Shown: positions 7,291-8,214 of the stretch, one piece after another | Position numbering within the stretch: the first letter of the stretch is position 1 | How the letters are laid out: the number at the start of each line of letters is the position of its first letter | Assembly: GCA_910588625.1 (NCBI GenBank) | Contig: CAJUQN010000110.1 | Location: 1-8,214 of the forward strand | From: an uncultured Oscillospiraceae bacterium | GTDB taxonomy: Bacteria; Bacillota; Clostridia; Oscillospirales; Oscillospiraceae | Direction: 5' to 3' | Length of the DNA: 8,214 nt | Translations under genes and position numbers: made by a program | The notes under the pieces: generated by a model | Seen by the model: only the letters and a program-made list of their open reading frames with translations | The model's database searches: none | Told to the model about the DNA's origin: nothing

Positions 7291-7340
7291 GGATAGATTA
7301 CACATCCTTTTGACCGTTGATACAGTTCTTTCCGACTCAT
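7284..7340 (-). pseudogene. Truncated start of an unidentified small gene
   Basis: A strong ribosome binding site (GGAGGG, about 6 bases upstream) precedes an ATG at 7340 and the peptide MSRKELYQRSKGC, ending at TGA after 18 codons. The first nine residues resemble the basic N-terminus of helix-turn-helix or transposase-type proteins, but too little is left to assign a family. It is probably a gene start cut off by a rearrangement next to the transposase remnant. Confidence 0.35.
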
Positions 7341-7458
7341 GCCCACCCTCCAATCAACAAGCTACTTTATATTTGAGTAACGGTATCACTTTTCCTACCT
7401 GCCGTCCATTGACAAAACAAGTATACTACATTCCCGCGCAACAATCCACCCCACCTTT
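7341..7458. other. Intergenic leftover between mobile-element remnants
   Basis: No gene is seen. On the minus strand this would be the upstream region of the small truncated gene at 7284-7340, and probably its former promoter region, though no clear -35/-10 pair stands out. Confidence 0.3.
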
Positions 7459-7473
7459 GGGACAAAATGTCCC
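7459..7473. repeat. Perfect palindrome GGGACAAAATGTCCC
   Basis: Six-base arms (GGGACA/TGTCCC) around AAA. It lies about 10 bases beyond the terminator of the MobC remnant. It could be a protein operator or part of a mobile-element end; it lacks the U run of a terminator. Confidence 0.55.
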
Positions 7474-7481
7474 GAAGTACG

Positions 7482-7517
7482 AAAAAGCCGGGGAGCGGCA
7501 CAGCACCGCTCCCCAGC
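7482..7517 (-). terminator. Terminator after the MobC remnant
   Basis: GGGGAGCGG (7490-7498) pairs perfectly with CCGCTCCCC (7506-7514), extended by GC/GC across one mismatch, with a 7-base loop and a five-U run on the minus strand (7482-7486). It starts four bases after the TGA at 7521-7523, which ties it to the MobC reading frame rather than to the surface-protein frame. Confidence 0.8.
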
Positions 7518-7520
7518 AAG

Positions 7521-7718
7521 TCACAGCTCCACCAGCGCGGAAAGCTGTTTCAGCAAATCAGACAGAGGGCCCCACAAGGCGGAGTAGTCCCGCTGGAGGG
7601 CCGATATTTCCTCGGGGTAAATCCCCCCGTAGGTGTTGGCATGGATAGCCATTTGATTGAGATTGTTTGAGCACCGCCGCTGGAGGGACACCAGCTCCTG
7701 GACGGGGGCAAGGTCAAC
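7521..7718 (-). pseudogene. C-terminal remnant of a MobC-like plasmid/ICE mobilisation protein
   Basis: The frame runs from just after a TAG (7719-7721) to TGA at 7521 and gives 65 residues: VDLAPVQELVSLQRRCSNN, then LNQMAIHANT, then YPEEISALQRDYSALW and a Leu-rich helix ending in ALVEL. The NNLNQxAxxAN core followed by a helical tail is the signature of MobC-type relaxosome accessory proteins, which help the relaxase open the transfer origin. The N-terminal DNA-binding part is missing and no relaxase gene is present. The intact C-terminus and its own terminator show this is the true end of a former gene. It overlaps in DNA with an out-of-frame extension of the neighbouring surface-protein fragment. 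Confidence 0.72.
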
Positions 7719-8213
7719 CTAGCCAGATTGACGGACACATTATCGCCGCTCACAATTCCGTTCAGGGTCACGCCTGTGATCTGCACTGCGTTAGTGCCGT
7801 CATAAGCCCTGTCCTCTGCGGTCAGGCCGGTGACAGTCAGCGCCTTGGGAACGGCGGTAAAGGTGATTTGATCTTCCGCCGCATAATGGTTGTTATCTCT
7901 GGGCTTTGTTGCGGTAATGGTCACTTTACCTGTGCCAGTGACAGTGAACTTGCCAGAACTGCCCACAGCGGCGGCGCCGCTGGCGGACCATGTTACACCG
8001 CTTCCGGCGCTCAGGGCAAAGGTATCGCCGTAAGTGTATAGTGCCGGAGGGCAGGCCGGAGATCTGCGGCGTGGTCTGGCTGGCCTTAGTGATCGTGCCG
8101 GTGGCATTCACTGAGGAATCCTTGGGCAGCGTGTAATTGTTTGCCTTGGCACTGCTTTTTAGCTCTACGAGGATGGTAGCAGACTTATTTTCCCCAGCAT
8201 TCGGGTCATCATA
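7719..8213 (-). pseudogene. Fragment of a second MBG/Ig-like repeat surface protein
   Basis: Open from the right edge in one frame: YDDPNAGENKSATILVELK, then ANNYTLPKDSS and ATGTITKASQTTPQISGLP. This matches the end of a type D unit and the start of a type C unit of the large protein nearby. At about 8037-8041 the frame shifts by one base and continues as YTYGDTFALSAGSGVTW, GKVTITATKP and AYDGTNAVQITG to VSGDNVSVNLA. Homology stops at about 7715-7721, where the MobC remnant begins. Beyond that point the frame runs on to 7550 as nonsense. No signal peptide or SLH domain is in view. It is most likely the middle of a paralogous adhesin, broken by a frameshift and a rearrangement. Confidence 0.78.
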
Positions 8214-8214
8214 G

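Noticed and set aside
7550..7718. Continuation of the repeat-protein frame to 7550 as real protein
   Set aside because: The residues after VNLA are low-quality Pro/Ser/Arg sequence, while the overlapping frame gives a coherent MobC-like C-terminus with its own terminator.

Overview
The window looks like accessory DNA from a gut-type Firmicute, most likely a clostridial/Oscillospiraceae-like bacterium. This is inferred from a surface protein that combines a Cys/His-rich N-terminus, many MBG/YDG and Ig-like repeats and three SLH domains, next to ISAs1-type and MobC-type debris. Taxonomy could not be tested. All recognisable coding sequence is on the minus strand.

Layout, right to left (direction of transcription). 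(1) 7719-8213: piece of an MBG/Ig-like surface protein gene that runs off the right edge, carries a frameshift near 8037-8041 and is cut at about 7715-7721. (2) 7521-7718: C-terminal 65 codons of a MobC-like mobilisation protein, joined out of frame to piece 1 and followed directly by a strong terminator (7482-7517). (3) 7244-7481: intergenic debris with a perfect 15-bp palindrome and a tiny gene start (7284-7340) that is cut short. (4) 6732-7243: dead ISAs1-family transposase with no start, an internal deletion and a frameshift. (5) 6483-6731: intergenic region with a terminator-like hairpin and a good sigma-A promoter driving the main gene. (6) 563-6482: the main gene, which would encode an SLH-anchored surface protein of about 1972 residues. 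One extra base at about 5055-5057 splits it into a secreted N-terminal part (496 codons) and a C-terminal part carrying most repeats and the cell-wall anchor. A terminator overlaps its stop codon. (7) 1-522: no convincing gene; two further terminator-like hairpins and a short tandem repeat.

If the frameshift is real, the cell would secrete an unanchored N-terminal fragment and make little or no anchored adhesin. If it is a sequencing error, the gene is an intact large S-layer-type adhesin. There is no sign of a defence system, CRISPR array, RNA gene or biosynthetic cluster. The interest lies in the adhesin's modular build, its Cys/His array, and the decayed mobile-element junctions upstream of it.
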